From NCBI GenBank assembly GCA_019448385.1, contig JAGTXO010000011.1:1020001-1084000 (forward strand): a DNA stretch of 64,000 nt, read 5' to 3'. This document shows, piece after piece, positions 20,910 through 32,910 of the stretch. Both the position numbers and the translations under genes were made by a program. Positions within the stretch are counted from its first letter, which is position 1. Each line of letters opens with the position of its first letter. Below the pieces are notes generated by a model. It had not been told where the DNA came from, searched no databases, and saw only the letters and a program-made list of their open reading frames with translations. Origin of the DNA: Diacronema lutheri (lineage: Eukaryota; Haptophyta; Pavlovophyceae; Pavlovales; Pavlovaceae).

Positions 20910-21850
20910 CGACGCCGAAAAAGGGATGCGCCAATCTTGGCACTCGTGGCGGGATGCGCACGGGCAGTTGACGCATTCTCACGGACCACTCGAGCTGGCG
21001 TGAGGGGCACGGACGCCCGAAGGTGGCGCGAGCAGGTGGTCCGGGGAACACAGCGCTACGCCGCGCGGCAGTCGCGACAGCTGATCGCGAACCCTCGCAG
21101 CTCGGTCTTTGCGCGCGGGCGCTGTCCGCTGCGAGCCGCGCGCCACGACCACGTGCGATGCGCGACGCTCGCGCCGTGCGGCGAGGGCTTGGCGGTGAGC
21201 ACGGGCGCACGGGCGCATGCACTGAGCACGAGCATCTCGCCGCGCTCGCCACCGCCGACACTGACCCGCTCGCCGCCATGTCGGGCGACGGCGTGCTCGT
21301 GGCAGTGGCGAGGGTGCTGCCGCTCACGCACGCGGCGGCGGCGGCCGCTCCGGCCCACGCACGCGCGGCGCGCACGCGCTGCACGCGTGATGATTGCGGC
21401 CGCGCACGCACGAGCGTAGAGAGCGCCGTGAGCTGCGGCTCCTCGGGCTGTGCGCCTCCGCGCCACCGACTGAGCTGCGCGCCATCGTCGCTCCGTACGC
21501 CAGGTGAGCACGCGCGCCCCCCGCGTGCGTCGGCGCGCGGAGCTGCGCACGCAGCACGCGTGTAGCACTTGAGCCGCTGGCTGGAGCCCGCTGGCGCGCT
21601 CGTCCTGGCTGTCGGCGCAAAGCGTGCTGAAGCTCACACGCGCAGCAGGCGCAGGTACACGAGCTGCACGCGCGAGGTGGAGCGCAGCGACCGCGCACGG
21701 CGCGGCGTGCAAGGCGCGGCGCGTCCGGCCGCACACCCCTGGCGCCTCGCGCCGCCGGAGTCCTGGCCTGAGAGCTGGTCGAGCAGCCCAGTAGGCTCGA
21801 CGTCGCGCGCGCAGTGGAGTCGAGGACGCGCGTTCAAAACGCGTTCGGCC
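20910..21850. other. divergent intergenic region, no convincing gene
   Basis: About 940 bases between the BCAT start and the beta-glucan synthase fusion start, which read in opposite directions. Open frames on both strands are Arg/Ala/Cys-rich, lack domains and lack the third-position bias of verified genes. Promoters of both flanking genes must lie here. I see no tRNA-like cloverleaf or tandem repeat. Confidence 0.5.
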
Positions 21851-24800
21851 ATGCGCGCCTTCCGCGCTACGCCGAATTCAATGAGCGCGCGCCTCGCGCT
21901 CGCGCTCGGCGCGTGGGCGCTGCTGCCGCCGGCACGGGTGGCGGCGGCGGCGGCGCGCGGGCAGTACGTCGACCCGGACACGCCCTCGTCCGAGATGTAC
22001 CGCGTCGACAAGTTTGGGCGCAAGCTCGAGCTCGTGATGAGCGACGAGTTCACCGTCGACGGCCGCGCGTTTGGCGAGGGCGACGACGCGATGTGGACAG
22101 CCAATCACAACCGCGACACGACGAACCGTGCGGGCCCGCCGCGCGCATGCCGCGCCTGCTATCGCGCCGCCTCCTCCCGGCTGGTCGCCGAACTCGCGCG
22201 CCGAGTCGCTCGCGCGCGCGCACGGCACGACCGACGCGCGCGCGCGCGCGCGATCCGCGCGCCGCGCCGCAGAGGGCCTCGCGTACATGCGGCCTGAGCA
22301 CGTGACGACGGAGAACGGCTTCCTTAAGATCACGACGACCATGGACCGCTACCGCGGCGCGGCCTACTCGTCCGGCCAGGTCATGTCGTGGAACAAGTTT
22401 TGCATGACGGGCGGTCAGATCGAGGTGCGGTACGTGCTGCCGGGCAGCCCGGGGGTCGAGGGGCTCTGGCCGGCGATCTGGATGCTCGGCAACCTGGGCA
22501 GGGCGACCTACGCGGTGCGCGCTTGCGAACACTTGCGCCCACACCGTCCAGCCTACCGCGCGGCGTGCACGGCGCCGCGCGCCATGCGCCGCGCGCGCCA
22601 CGCCGGCCGCCGCCGCCTGACGCGCGCGCGCCGGCGCGCGCGGCGCGCGCGGCGACGGAGCAGGCGTCGACGGAGGGCTTCTGGCCGTGGTCATACGACG
22701 AGTGCACGCGCCCGAACGGCCCCGAGGCCGCGTTCGGCTTCTCGCAGCGCGTGAGCCGGTGCGACGCTGAACCCGGCCACGGGATGCACCCGCACCAGGG
22801 GCGCGGCTGCCCCGAGGTCGACCTGCTCGAGACGAACCTCGCGTACCGCTGGCAGCATGGCAACGCGACGGGCGTCGCGCTCAACGCGACCGCGCTGCAG
22901 ACGAGCATGCAGCTCTCGCCTCGAGTGCCCAGCTGGTTCAGACCGGACGACAAGAATGAGCCCGACGAACGTCACCCGTGGTACACGCCACAGATCCACG
23001 GCACGGACACGAGCCTCAATGCAAACTTCTACGGCATGTGGAACTACGACTCGATCTCGGCGGTGCACGCGATCGGCGACGATGCGTACGACGCGCGCAC
23101 GCCGCAGACGCTCACCTTTGAGTATGCGACGGGCAGGGATGGGTACATGCGCTGGTCACACAACGGAGCGCTCGTCTTCGAGGCGCGCGCCGCGCCAATG
23201 CGCGCCGAGCGCCGAGCGCCGCGCGCCGCGCGCCGCGCGCGCGCTCGGTCGATCGGTCGGTTGGGCGGTTGGGCGGTTGGGCGGTTGGTCGGTGTCGCGC
23301 GCCTCAGCAGCTGCTCCGGGCCGCGCCGCCGCTCGGCCCGCGCCGCGCCCTCCGCGCCGCGCGCGCCCGCAGATCACGGCGGAGACGCTGCGCGCATACG
23401 GCTCGACGGGGCGGCGCCTCATCCCGGCGGAGCCCATGTACCTGATCATCGGCACGTCGGTCTCGCGCGTCTGGTCACCGCAGATTCCCGAGTCGCTCTT
23501 CCCCGCGCACATGCTCATTGACTCGGTGCGCGTCTACCAGCCGCGCTCGGCCGGCGGCGAGTTTGGCGTCGGCTGCTCGCCCGCGCGCTTCCCGACGGCG
23601 GAGTGGATCCGCGCGCACTCGCGCGACTACGGGGTCCCCGTCTCGCAGTCGGACTCGCGCGTCGACCTGCGGCAGGTAGCGCTCGGCTGCTTGGCGTGGC
23701 TGTGCGCGCTCGCGCTGCTCTACGGCTCGAGCTGGATGGCGCCCCCGCTCGCCTTTGTCGTCGCGCTCTCGTGCTCCTACTGCACGTGCTACACGCTGCT
23801 TCGCCCCTACTTCATCGAGCCGCAGCTCGTCGGCCAGCTCATCGTCGCGCTCGGCGCGGTGGTGCTCGGCCTGCTCGGCGGGCTCTTCGTCGAGGCGTGC
23901 CTTCTCGTCGCGCTCGCGCTCTCGCTCGGCGCGGGCGCGCTGCTCGCCGTGCTGGCGGGCGATGGGGCGTCGGGCCAGCTGCTCGGCGATCGGCTCGCCG
24001 TCGAGCGCTTGTCGCTGCTGCTCGTGCCGCTGCTCGCGCTGCTCGTCGTCGCGCCCGGCCTCGCGCTCATCGTGCGCGGCGGCGCGCACGCGCGCGTCGT
24101 CGTCGCGCTCGGCGCATCGACCGCCGGCGGCTTTGGGCTCGCGCTCGTCGGCGCGATCGCGCACGGCTGCACGTGGCCGCGCACGCTTTACTCCCTCCCG
24201 CTTTTTGCGCGCCTTGATACGCTCGCAGCAGAGCGCGCGCACGAGGAGGGCGGGCGGCTGCCGCTGCCCTCCGACGGCGAGCGCGAATGCGCGGCCGTCT
24301 CACTCGGCGCGTGGCTGTGCCTCTGCCTCCTCGGCCTCGCCTTCCAGCTCGGCACGCCGTGCGCCGCCGCCGCCGCCGCGGCGCTGCGCGGCTGCGCCGC
24401 GCGCGCGCGCGCGGCGCTGCGCGCGCGCGCGGCCACCCGCGCGGGCGAGGCTGACGCGCTCGAGCGGCAGGGCTGGGCGCCGCTCGACGAGGCCGACGGC
24501 GTGACGCCGCTCGCGCCGCCCCCACCCGCCGCCGGCCGGCGCGACGCGGCCACGCGCGAGCCGGCGGCGGCGTCGGCGCACGGCGCGGCCGCCGCCGGCC
24601 GCGGCCGGCCGGCGGCGGGCCAGCGCGCGGCGCTGCGCGCGGCGCTCGCGCGCGCGGCGAGCGAGGCGCCGGGCTCGCGCGAGTGCCCGCGCGCGCCCGC
24701 GCACGCGCGCGCGCTCGCCACCGATCTCGCGCGCGCTCGCTCGCTCGAGGAGCTGCTGGCGGTGGCGGGCGACGTGTGCGCGTGGCTGATGTATGCGCAT

Positions 24801-27800
24801 GGCTTCCAGCCCGCTTCTGCGCTCACGCAGGTGGAGCACGCGGCGCGGCTGCTCGGCAACCGCATCTCGCGCCTCGCCGCGCACGAGGCCGCCGACGGCG
24901 GCGCGCAGCCCGCCGACGCCGACGCGCGCGCCGGCGTCTCGCGCGCCGTCGACGCTGCGCGTTTCGTCAACGGCGAGCTGCTCGGCAATTATTTGCTCTG
25001 GTGCGAGCAGCTGCGCACCCGCCCGCGCTGCGCGCTGCCGCTCGACGCGCTCGCGCCGCTCGGCGTCGACGGGCGCGAGGCGGCCGGTCTGAGCGCGCTC
25101 GCCGACACGCTCCTCTTCCTGTGCGTGTGGGGCGAGGCGGCCAACGTGCGGCACGCGCCGGAGGCGCTCTGCTTCATCTTCCACAAGCTCGCCGCGGCGA
25201 CGGCGGATGGCACGGCGCGCGCGCCGCCCGTCTGGGCGGACGACGACGACGACGAGGAGGAGGAGGGTGAGGAGGTGGACGGCGACGACGACGGCGACGT
25301 GCTTGGCGCGGCTGGTGCGGCCGGCACGGCCGCCGCCGCCGCCGCGCAGCGCTCGGCGGCGGCGACGGCGACGGCGACGGCGACGGCGGCAGCGAGCGAG
25401 CGGCAGATGCTCGCGCACACGCGCTTCTTGCGGCACGTCGTCCGCCCGCTCTACGAGGCGGCCGCCGAGCAGCTCGGCCGCGCGTCCGGCCGCGACCTGC
25501 CCGAGCGCGGCACGAAGCCGTTCAATTACGACGATCTGAACGAGGCCTTCTGGCACCCCGCGTGCCTCGGCTGGCAGGTGGCGGGCACGGGCCCGCGCTC
25601 GGTGGCGCAGGCGGTGCGCGCCTGCGCGAAGAGCGTCGCCGAACGCCACTCGTGGATGCATCTGGCCCATGCCTTCCATCGTGTCTACCTGACGCATGCG
25701 ATCGTGCTGCACGCAATCACGTGCCTGCCCGCGGCGAGCTATTTGCCGCTGCGGCACAACGCGCGCATCAAGGCGCTCTCGTCGCTGCTGCTCGACTTCC
25801 CGCTCGCCTCGCTCTCCGCTGAGCTCCTCGACCTCTGGGCCGCGTCGCCCGTCGCGCGCGCGCACCGGCGCGTGGCGCGCGCGCCGGCGAGCGGCGGCGG
25901 CGGCGGCACCGCGAGCGGTTGCGGCGGCGGCACCGCGCGCGGTTGCGGCGGCGCCTTCGAGGCGCTGCTCGCCGCGGCGATGCTCGTGGGCGCCAAGTTG
26001 CTCCTCGTGGTGGGCACGCTCATCTCCTTCTGGCACGCGGTGATGCTCGACACGCCCTTCCTCTGGCGCGTCTACTGGGGGAGCGCGAGCGTCATCGCTG
26101 CGTTGCCCCACGCGCTCCACGCCGCGCACGCCGCGCTCGCGCGCGCGGCGCCCGTCGGCGCGGCGCGCGGCGAGCGGCCGAGCGTGGCGACGCGCATCCG
26201 CTGGTCGCTGCGCGCGCTGCTCGCGCCGGCCGAGCGGTTGGGCGTGCGCTCCTTTGCGGTGGTCCGCGGGGCGCACTGGCGGTGGTCGATCGTCTTCTGG
26301 CTGGCGCTCTTTGCGAGCCACTGCTACCTGTCCAACCTCCTCTTCGTGCACACGATTGTCAAGTCGACCTTCTCCTTCGTCTTCGCGTACTACGACCACC
26401 GCCTCACCTTTGGCGAGTCGCTGCTGCAAGTGGGCTTCTTCTGGGTGCTCTTCGCGCCCATGTTCCTCGTCTCCTTCTCCGTCACCTTTGCGCTCTTCGT
26501 CGCGGCCGTGGGGCTTGCGCTGCACGTGCGGATGCGCGCGTCGCTCGTCGCGACGACGGGCGCGCTGCACGCGGCTTTTGGCAGAGCACACGAGCGTTTC
26601 GTGCCCGCCATCGTGCGCCTGCCCGACGGCCCGACCGGCGGCGGCGCGCCTGCCGTCGTCACGAACGGCTCCTTTGCTCCCGAGGACGAGGAGGCGGCGC
26701 GCGCGGCCGCGCGCTCGGCGTGCGCGGCCACGCGCGCGTTCGCGTGGGCGACGGCGGGCGACGACGCGCGCGCGCGCCAGCTGCTGCGCATGCGCGCGGA
26801 CAAGCCGGGCGCGCGCTTCGCCTCGCCCGCCTCGACGTCCGTGCCCGTGCCCGGCGCGTCCGGCCCCGCCGGACTCGCGTCTGCGAGCATGTTGCGCCTC
26901 TCGACGCGCGGCGCTGAGCCGCGCGCGCCGCCGCCGCCGGCGGGCGCGCCGGCGGGGTTGGCGGGCAGCTGGCCTGCGCTCGCGCATGGCGGGCGTGGCC
27001 ACTTCTCCGTCGAGGCTGCCGAGGCGCACATGCTCACGCGAACCTCGTCGCTCTCCGAGCTCGCCGCGGCTGACGCGCCGCGCGGCGCACCTGCCGACGG
27101 CGGCGGTGGCGGCGGCGGAGGCGCGCGCGTCGCGCCCGCGGTCTTCGAGGTGTCGATGGACGCGCTCACCGCCTCGACCGAGCGCCCGTCATCCCACCGC
27201 ACCTTTGCGGTCTTCTGGAACGCGATCGTCGACTCGATGCGCGACAACGACCTGCTGTGCGACGCGGAGGTGTGCATGCTGCACTTCCACTTCTCGGGCG
27301 AGGAGAACCTGCTCCCGCTCCGCCCAAATGCGCTTCTCGTGCCCGCATTCCAGCTCGCGGGCACACCGCGCCGCGTGCTCAACGCATGCGCGGCGCTCGG
27401 CGCCGAGCCGGCGCGCGACGCGGCCGCGCGCGCCGACAGCCTGCTCGACGTGCTGCGCGAGCGGTGCGGCGCCGACGCGAGCGCCAACATGCACGCGCTC
27501 GCGCAGCTGGGCGGCGCGCTGCTCACCGCGCTCCTCGGCGCACGCCACGCGCGCCCGCTCGCGCGCGCCTTTGAGCGGCTCGGCGCGCTCACGCTCGGCG
27601 TGCTTGAGCCCACCGCCGTCGGCCCGGTGGTGCGCGCGCTGCTGCAGCTGACCTCGCTTCTGCTCCGGCTGCCGCTCGAGGCCGAGCCGACGGCGGCCGC
27701 GCCGCAGCCGCAGCGCACGCAGCCGCGCGACGTGCTTGGCATCGCGCGTGCCGCACCGCTCTCCCGCCCCGCATCCTTTTGCGAGGGCACCGCGCGCGCC

Positions 27801-30800
27801 GCTTCGCCGCTCGCGCGCACGCGCTCGCCCGCGCTCGCGCGGCTCGGGCCGCACCCGCCGGCGGCGGGTGCGGCCGCCGCCGGCTCGCCCGCGGCGCACG
27901 CGCCCGCGCCGCCCGCGCCGCCCGCGCCGCCCGCGTCGGACGCGTCGGACGCGCTCGACGGGCTCGACGAGCCGCCGGGCGACGGCTTCTTCGACGCGCC
28001 CGAGCCCGGCGAGCGCGCCGCTGCCGGCGACGCGGCGGCGGCCGCGGCCGAGCGCGCGCACGCCGAGCTGCTCGCGAGCTGCGGCGCGGCGCTGCGCGCG
28101 GGCGCGGGCGTCTCGCGCGCCGCGGCGGCGCCCGGCGCGGCGCTCGAGCGCCCGCCGGCGGGCATCGCGAGCCACGGCGGCGCGCCGGGTGGCGCGCCGA
28201 CGGCGGCGCCGGCGCCGACGCTGACGATCGGGCATGTGCACGCCGTCCTCGAGGTGCGTGCGGTGCTGCAGGCGCTGCTCGGCGCGCTGGGCGCGCTCGA
28301 GCGCGCGGGCGGCGGTGAGCAGCCCGCCGACGGCGCGCGCGAGGGCGCGGCCGCCGGCGCGTGCGCGCTGCAGCGCGCGCTCGTCGAGATCGTGGCGAGC
28401 AATGGCGGCAATGGCGGCGATGGCGGCTTCTTCTTCGACGACGCGTACGCGGCGTCGCGCGTGCACGCCGTCTGCTCGGAGCGCGAGCTGCTCGTGCTCG
28501 TCACCAAGCTGCACCTCGCGCTCGCGCTCTCGCCGCGCCGCGCCAAGCCGGCGTGCGTCGAGGCGCGGCGGCGGCTCAAGGCCTTTGTCAACTCGCTGTG
28601 GATGGATATGCCAAGTGCGCCGTCGATCGGCGCAATGCAGTCGTGGACGGTGCTCACGCCCATCTACACGGAGGCAGTGCTCTACTCGACGCGCGAGCTG
28701 CTCACGCCGCTCTCGGACGGACGCGCGCTCCTCGACGTGCTCAAATCGCTCTACGCCCTCGAGTGGTCGCACCTCCTCGAGCGCATCGGTGTGCACACAA
28801 GCGCGCGCTCGGACGGCGGCGCGCCCGACTACCACATCCACTGGGCGGACGCGCGGCTCGCGCGGCAGGTGCGGCTGTGGGCGAGCATGCGCGGGCAGAC
28901 GCTCACGCGCACGATGGTCGGGATGATGCAGTACGAGCGCGCGCTCGCGCTCATCTCGCGCGTCGAGTGCCCGCCGGACGAGGCGAGCGCCGCCGAGGCG
29001 GGCGCGACGATCGGCGCCAAGTTCTCGGCGGTCGTCGCTGCGCAGCTTTACGCGCAGTTCGTCGCGGAGGGCGACCCGCGCGCCGACGACGTCAACTGGC
29101 TCCTCGCCCGCTTCCCGTCGTTGCGCATCGCTTTCGTGACGCCGTGGCCGCCGCCGGCCGCGCCGGCCGCGGGCGCGGCGGGCTCGCGACGTGCCGACGG
29201 CTCGACGCGCGCGCTCTCGCGCGCGGGCGCGTCGCCGGTGCTCGCGGCGGCGCTCGCGCGGTGCGAGGCGGAGAGCGGCGAGATCGTCATCGACGCGGAA
29301 GTGGCGCTGCCGGGCAACCCGTTCCTCGGCGAGGGCAAGCCCGAGAACCAAAACATTGCGCTGCCCTTCGCCTTTGGCGAGAAGGTGCAGGTGATCGACA
29401 TGAACCAGGAGGGGTACCTCGAGGAGGCGCTCAAGATGCGCTCGCTGCTGCACGAGTTTGAGCTCACGCCGCCGGGCCAGCCGCCGCGCACGATCGTCGG
29501 CTTCACCGAGCACATCTTCACCGAGGTGGGCGCGACGCCGCGCCGCGCGCCACCGCGCCGTGCCGCGTCGCACCGTCCGCGCGCGCGGCGCGGCGCCCGC
29601 CAAACGCCCCTCGGGCGCGCGCGCGCGGCGCGCGGTGCGCGCGCGGCAGGCGTCGGGCTTCGTGACGGCGGTGTACATGGCGCTGCAGGAGCGCTACTTC
29701 TGCGCGTTCCACCAGCGCGTCGCCGACGTGCCGCTCGATGTGCGCATGCATTATGGCCACCCGGACGTGTTGGACAAAGTGCACTTCCTCGCGCGCGGCG
29801 GGATCGCGCGCCCGTCCAAGCAGATCAACTTGAACGAGGACATCTTCGCCGCGTACAACACGATGCTGCGCGGCGGCTCGGTTGTGTTCCGCGAGTACCT
29901 GTCGGTGGGCAAGGGCCGGATGACCAACCTCTCCGAGATCTTCTGCTTCGAGGTCAAGCTCGCGCAGGGCGCCGCGGAGCAATGCCTCTCGCGCGACGTC
30001 TTCCGGCTGACGCGTGCGCTTCGGCTGACGCGCCTCCTCTCCGTGTACTACTCGGGCGTCGGCTTTTACATCCACCAGGTGCTCGTGATGCGCACCGCGC
30101 TGCTCATCGGCTACCTCCTCGCCCTCCTCACGCTCCTTGACCTCGATCGCGCCGTGATGCCCGCCGAGGGGAACATCGGCTTCATCGCCGCGTTGCCGCT
30201 CCTCGTCACGCTCGCGACGATCGTCCCCGCTGGCGCGATGGTCCTCGCGCAGCGCGGCGTGCGCTCGTCGCTCTCGTACGCGTACATGGTCCTCAGCACT
30301 CTCGCGCCCGTCTACTACATCTTCATCACGCAGGCGCGCGCGCACTTCTTCGCGCACACGGTGCGGTACGGCGGCGCCAAGTATGCGATCGGCGCGCGCG
30401 CCGTCTCGACGACGCACGTGCCGCTGCACGAGCTCTTCGCTGCGTACGCGCGCTCGCACTTCTACCCGGCGTGCGATCTCGCCATCGTGCTCGCCGTCGG
30501 GCGCGCGCACACGGCCGACAAAGCGGCCTTCGTGAGCACCACGTGGATGCTATGCGCCATCTCCGCGTGTTGGCTCTGCGCTCCATCGTTGTACAATTTG
30601 CAGGCCGTCGAGCTGCCCGTCCTCGCCGACGACGCGCGCGCGCTCGTCCGCTGGTTCCGCACACCCGCGCGCGCACGCGGCGCGCGCGCGGCGCGCGCGG
30701 ACGCGTCGTGGGAGGCGTGGTGGGAGCAGGCGCACACGTCGCCCACGCAGGCGGGCTGGGAGGCGCCCGCCTTCGCCTCGCTCGCTGGTCTGTACTACGC

Positions 30801-31410
30801 GTACATTGCGCTCGAGCTGCACGGCGCGCCCGGCGCGTCCATGTCCCTCCTCGCGCTCGTCGGCGTGCTCTGCGCGCTGCCCGCTCTGCCCGTGCTCGCG
30901 GCGCTCTGCCCGTCGCACGCGCGCACGCACAGGCGGTGCGCACCGCTCGCCCTCTTCGCGCTCGCGTGCGCGCTGCTCGCCGCGGCGGCGCTCGTCACGT
31001 CGCCGCTCGCGTCCGTCGGCTCTGTGTGCGGGGCGCTTGGCGTGCTCTACTTTGCGCTCGGCGCGCTCGGCTGTGCGCTCGAGGTGCTGCTCGTCGAGAC
31101 CTCCGTCCTCGCGCTGCCGCCGCTTCGGCTGATGCACCGCGCGCGCGACGTGCTGCTCAGCGGCACGCTCCTCGCAGCGCTCGCGCTGCTCGGCGCGCTG
31201 CGTCTGCCCGCCATGCTGCACACGCGGATGCTCTTCCAAGCGCATTACGCGCGGCCGAGCCTCTCGTGCAAGCTGAGCTACGCGTTCGCGCTCGTCGCCG
31301 TCGGTGGGTTCTTCGCGTACCGCCGGCTTGTCTACCTCGACATTGCGATGCCCGCTGCGGCCGCCGACTCGGCCGGCGCATCGCACGCCGCCCTCGGCGC
31401 CGACGCGTGA
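21851..31410 (+). CDS. GH16 (KRE6/SKN1)-GT48 beta-1,3-glucan synthase fusion
   Basis: Five exons (21851-22127, 22273-22514, 22664-23182, 23373-29525, 29650-31410) encode 2,983 residues; introns 1, 2 and 4 are GT-AG, intron 3 GC-AG. After a signal peptide (LALALGAWALLPPARVAAA), residues about 35-405 form a KRE6/SKN1-type GH16 domain: MSDEFTVDGRAF, GLWPAIWMLGNLGRATYA, GFWPWSYDEC and catalytic ExDxxE in CPEVDLLE (223-228). The same exon then enters multiple membrane helices and a callose/FKS-type synthase: FNYDDLNEAFWH, MQSWTVLTPIYTEAVLYS, LPFAFGEKVQVIDMNQEGY, RMHYGHPDVLDK, INLNEDIFAAYN and a cluster of C-terminal helices. GT48 makes beta-1,3-glucan from UDP-glucose; in yeast KRE6 acts in beta-1,6 branching. 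Together they suggest a one-chain synthase/branching enzyme for chrysolaminarin or wall glucan. An alternative start is ATG 21881. Confidence 0.88.
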
Positions 31411-31835
31411 CGGCGGCGCTCCGGCCGCGCGGCCGCGCGCGCGCGCTGCGCCGGCGGGCGGTGCGGCCGGCGCGCCGCAGCGGAGCCGCCCCGCTCGGCG
31501 GCGGTGTTGACTGCTGGTCGCTTGCGGGCCGGCCGCGCCGCGAGCGCGGGCAGGGGTGGGGTGTGGGGGCGGGAGAACGCTTTCGTGCGCACCCGCGTAG
31601 CAGTCACCCAACGGGCCGGCAACGGCACGAGAAGGCCGCGCCGCGCATCGGCTGACGGCGCTTCCCGCGCGTCTCGTTTTGCATTGCGATGCGCCATCGT
31701 GCAGACCCAAGCTCTCCCTCGTCTGGTCTGTGAGGACCCTGCACCCATCCGGCTGAGGCACGCATTCATTGACTCCAACTCAAGTCACTGACCCCGGTGA
31801 CCCCACCCCATTCGGCGCGAACACCGTCGGGCAGC
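31411..31835. other. intergenic stretch, no gene seen
   Basis: 425 bases between the glucan synthase stop and the J-domain/PHD gene. No frame on either strand shows a domain or clear coding bias. It should contain the 3' end of the first gene and the promoter of the second. Confidence 0.5.
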
Positions 31836-32804
31836 ATGGCGTCCGAGCACGCGGAATGCGAGCGCGTCCTCTCCGCCAAGGATGACGACGCAATCCTGAG
31901 GCTGACGAGCGCGGGCTCCATCGGGGACGTGCGCCGGGCGTACCGCACGCTGGCACTCGCGATCCACCCGGACCGATGCGGGCATCCGAGCGCGACCGCC
32001 GCCTTCCAGAGGCTGCAGGCCGCCTTCCATCGCGTGTGCGAGCGCGCCGGCGCGCCCGGCTTGGGGGGCGCGCCGGATGCGCACGCCGCCGGTCGCGCTC
32101 CGCCTCGCGCTGCTGCCGCGAGCGCCTTTTCGCACGCTTCGGACGGTGACGACTGTCCCGCTCCCACCCGCTCAGAGCGCCAGACGGCACGCGGGCGCGG
32201 GCGGGCCGCCGAGCGGCCGCGGCACGGCCCGGCGTCGCCGCGCCCGCCACCCGCGAAGAGGCGGCGGCGGCGGCGGGGCTCGCTCAGCCGCAGCAGCAGC
32301 AGCAGTGGTGACGAGGCATCCACCCCCGCGCCGCCGCGTCGCGCTGCTTCGCGGCGCGCTGCGGCTGTGGCCGCCGCAGCCGCGTTCCGCGCGGCCGGCG
32401 CGGACGACATCTCGTCTGAGCCGGATGGCGACGACGAGGGCAGCGTGTGCAACGTGTGCGCGGCCGGCGGCGAGCTTCTCCTGTGCGACGGCTGTCCGTG
32501 CGCGTTCCATGTCGAGTGCGTCTGGCCGCCGATGCGCCACGCGGACATTCCGGCGGGCGAGTGGCTGTGCACCGCATGCAGGCACGCACGCGCGGGCGAT
32601 ACGGGTGCGGACCAAGGGCGGGCGCGCGGGTGTGCCGAGGCGCCATCTGCTGCGCCAGCGAAGCTGGGTGGGCTGGGTGCACGCCAGCCTGCCCAGCGCG
32701 CACAAGGCGTCGGTGCTCGAGGCGAGCAAGCTGCTCCTGCGCATGCCGAGGCGGCTGCTCACGACGGAGGGGCGGACGACGATTTGCTCGATTTGATTGG
32801 CTGA
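31836..32804 (+). CDS. J-domain/PHD-finger fusion protein
   Basis: 322 residues as a single exon. Residues about 5-70 form a DnaJ domain: YRTLALAIHPDRCGHPSAT has the HPD motif needed to stimulate Hsp70. A disordered middle (PPPAKRRRRRRGSLSRSSSS) looks like a nuclear localisation signal. Residues about 205-250 form a PHD zinc finger, CNVCAAGGELLLCDGC, FHVECVWPP and WLCTAC, with the C4HC3 ligand order used to read histone H3 tails. Role inferred: chromatin-linked co-chaperone. After WLCTAC, G/C third-position bias moves to the +1 frame, which stops at 32796 after TEGRTTICSI, so the last 60 residues may belong to a different frame through a small intron. Confidence 0.78.
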   Translation: MASEHAECERVLSAKDDDAILRLTSAGSIGDVRRAYRTLALAIHPDRCGHPSATAAFQRLQAAFHRVCERAGAPGLGGAPDAHAAGRAPPRAAAASAFSHASDGDDCPAPTRSERQTARGRGRAAERPRHGPASPRPPPAKRRRRRRGSLSRSSSSSGDEASTPAPPRRAASRRAAAVAAAAAFRAAGADDISSEPDGDDEGSVCNVCAAGGELLLCDGCPCAFHVECVWPPMRHADIPAGEWLCTACRHARAGDTGADQGRARGCAEAPSAAPAKLGGLGARQPAQRAQGVGARGEQAAPAHAEAAAHDGGADDDLLDLIG

Positions 32805-32910
32805 TCTCTCCCCCCCCCCCCCCGCCCCGCGGTGGCCGATGTGCGCACCCCGCGAGTCAACTGCCGGCTCCCGTCATCTCGTCCCCTCCCCCCTCTCGTG
32901 TGAGCGCACC

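Noticed and set aside
20910-21850. Several 150-250-codon frames between BCAT and the glucan synthase
   Set aside because: Arg/Ala/Cys-rich, no domains, and inconsistent bias; typical stop-poor GC-rich spacer.
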